DNA of 64,000 nt from Denitrovibrio sp. (GTDB lineage Bacteria; Chrysiogenota; Deferribacteres; Deferribacterales; Geovibrionaceae), in contig PKTN01000001.1 in NCBI GenBank assembly GCA_002869185.1, positions 124,001-188,000 of the forward strand, given 5' to 3'. Shown piece after piece: positions 63,602 through 64,000 of this stretch. The number at the start of each line of letters is the position of its first letter. The stretch's first letter is position 1. The position numbers and the translations under genes are program-made. The notes beneath the pieces were generated by a model. The model saw only the letters and a program-made list of their open reading frames with translations, made no database searches and was not told where the DNA came from.

Positions 63602-64000
63602 TTATTTGACCGCCGTAAATCCGTATTTTTCAAATATTGTTGCTGATTGCTCACTCTTTAAAAAGTGATAAAACTTTACTACAGAAGCTGTATCTTTACC
63701 AGTAACAATAGCTGATGGATACCTGATTGCTCCGTGAAGCTCTTCGTTGAACAGACCAATTACTTTTGCTTTGTTAGATAGTGCGGCATCACTAGAATAG
63801 ACAATACCAAATGGTACTGCGTTCCTTTCAACCATTGCGAGTGCGACCCTGACGGTCTGCATTCTAACTGCATTTTTAGATAACTCAGTCCATAGACCCA
63901 ATGACTCAAGAGTCTTAAGTGCATATTTGCCAGCAGGGGAGTGAGCAGGGTCAGCCAAAGCGATTCTGACACCATTAGAAAGGATCTTGGTTGCTGTTGC
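63602..64000 (-). CDS. modA: Molybdate-binding periplasmic protein ModA (5' part beyond window)
   Basis: The frame is open to the window end, so only the C-terminal 132 residues are seen; the TTG at 63958 is internal. Motifs RIALADPAHSPAGKYA, VERNAVPFGIVYSSDA and AIRYPSAIVTG are those of ModA. It binds molybdate or tungstate in the periplasm. It is the first gene of modABC on the minus strand. Confidence 0.9.
   Translation of the reverse strand, partial: ATATKILSNGVRIALADPAHSPAGKYALKTLESLGLWTELSKNAVRMQTVRVALAMVERNAVPFGIVYSSDAALSNKAKVIGLFNEELHGAIRYPSAIVTGKDTASVVKFYHFLKSEQSATIFEKYGFTAVK

Overview
The window is a chromosomal segment of a moderately AT-rich (roughly 40% GC by eye), Gram-negative, anaerobically respiring, nitrogen-fixing bacterium. 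The gene set fits the phylum Deferribacterota (relatives of Denitrovibrio, Geovibrio or Seleniivibrio): a polysulfide-reductase-type molybdoenzyme, a periplasmic methacrylate/fumarate-reductase-like flavoprotein with a multiheme cytochrome, an archaeal-type split glutamate synthase, prepilin-like and flagellin-like proteins, and a Mo-nitrogenase cluster. This placement is an inference from gene content; no rRNA is present to confirm it.

Layout. 1-5.1 kb: the 3' part of a Psr/Phs-type operon (catalytic subunit cut by the window edge, Fe-S subunit, NrfD-type membrane anchor), then a triple-rhodanese lipoprotein. 5.2-7.8 kb: divergent mobB and mobA, a DHH phosphoesterase and a small NTF2-like protein. 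7.8-9.8 kb: one AT-rich unknown membrane protein between repeat-rich spacers. 9.8-14.9 kb: glutamate synthase as three minus-strand ORFs. 15.2-20.7 kb: a large lipoprotein, a cNMP-binding protein and a tight ttuB-like/ttuA-like/trmI operon that should modify two neighbouring T-loop positions of tRNA. 20.7-24.6 kb: two divergent paralogous prepilin-like genes (one with an in-frame stop) and a short flagellin-like gene. 24.6-29.4 kb: assorted single genes, a candidate selenoprotein ORF, an interrupted response regulator and tRNA-Val. 29.8-35.3 kb: a two-component system whose kinase has an in-frame TGA, followed by flavoprotein reductase, outer-membrane barrel and seven-haem cytochrome genes.

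35.5-56.7 kb is a nitrogen-fixation region: nifB with a small gene, divergent nifV, a DUF269 gene, nifX, nifN, nifE, nifT, nifK, nifD, nifH, then a lipoprotein/CHAT-protease pair, a macrodomain protein, draG, a stop-interrupted draT, nifZ, a nif-type ferredoxin, nifA and a PAS histidine kinase. The cluster carries sigma-54 (-24/-12) promoters and TGT-N10-ACA NifA sites. NifA has a cysteine pattern close to that of oxygen-sensitive NifA proteins, and NifH keeps the arginine that DraT/DraG modify. 56.7-64 kb: small metabolic genes, a Bax-inhibitor-like membrane protein, an RloA/RloB defence pair, and the molybdate transporter genes modC, modB and modA (modA cut by the window end).

Three themes stand out. 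First, molybdenum: uptake (mod), cofactor nucleotide attachment (mobA/mobB), a Mo-respiratory enzyme and Mo-nitrogenase lie within 64 kb. Second, the rloAB pair sits between two 44-bp copies of the 3' end of modC, exactly 2,100 bp apart and differing only at synonymous positions, which looks like a small defence island inserted at the end of modC. Third, five otherwise intact reading frames each contain one in-frame stop codon (prepilin-like TAA, thioredoxin-fold-like TGA, response regulator TAA, histidine kinase TGA, DraT TAA). One of the TGA cases is followed by a hairpin resembling a bacterial SECIS.
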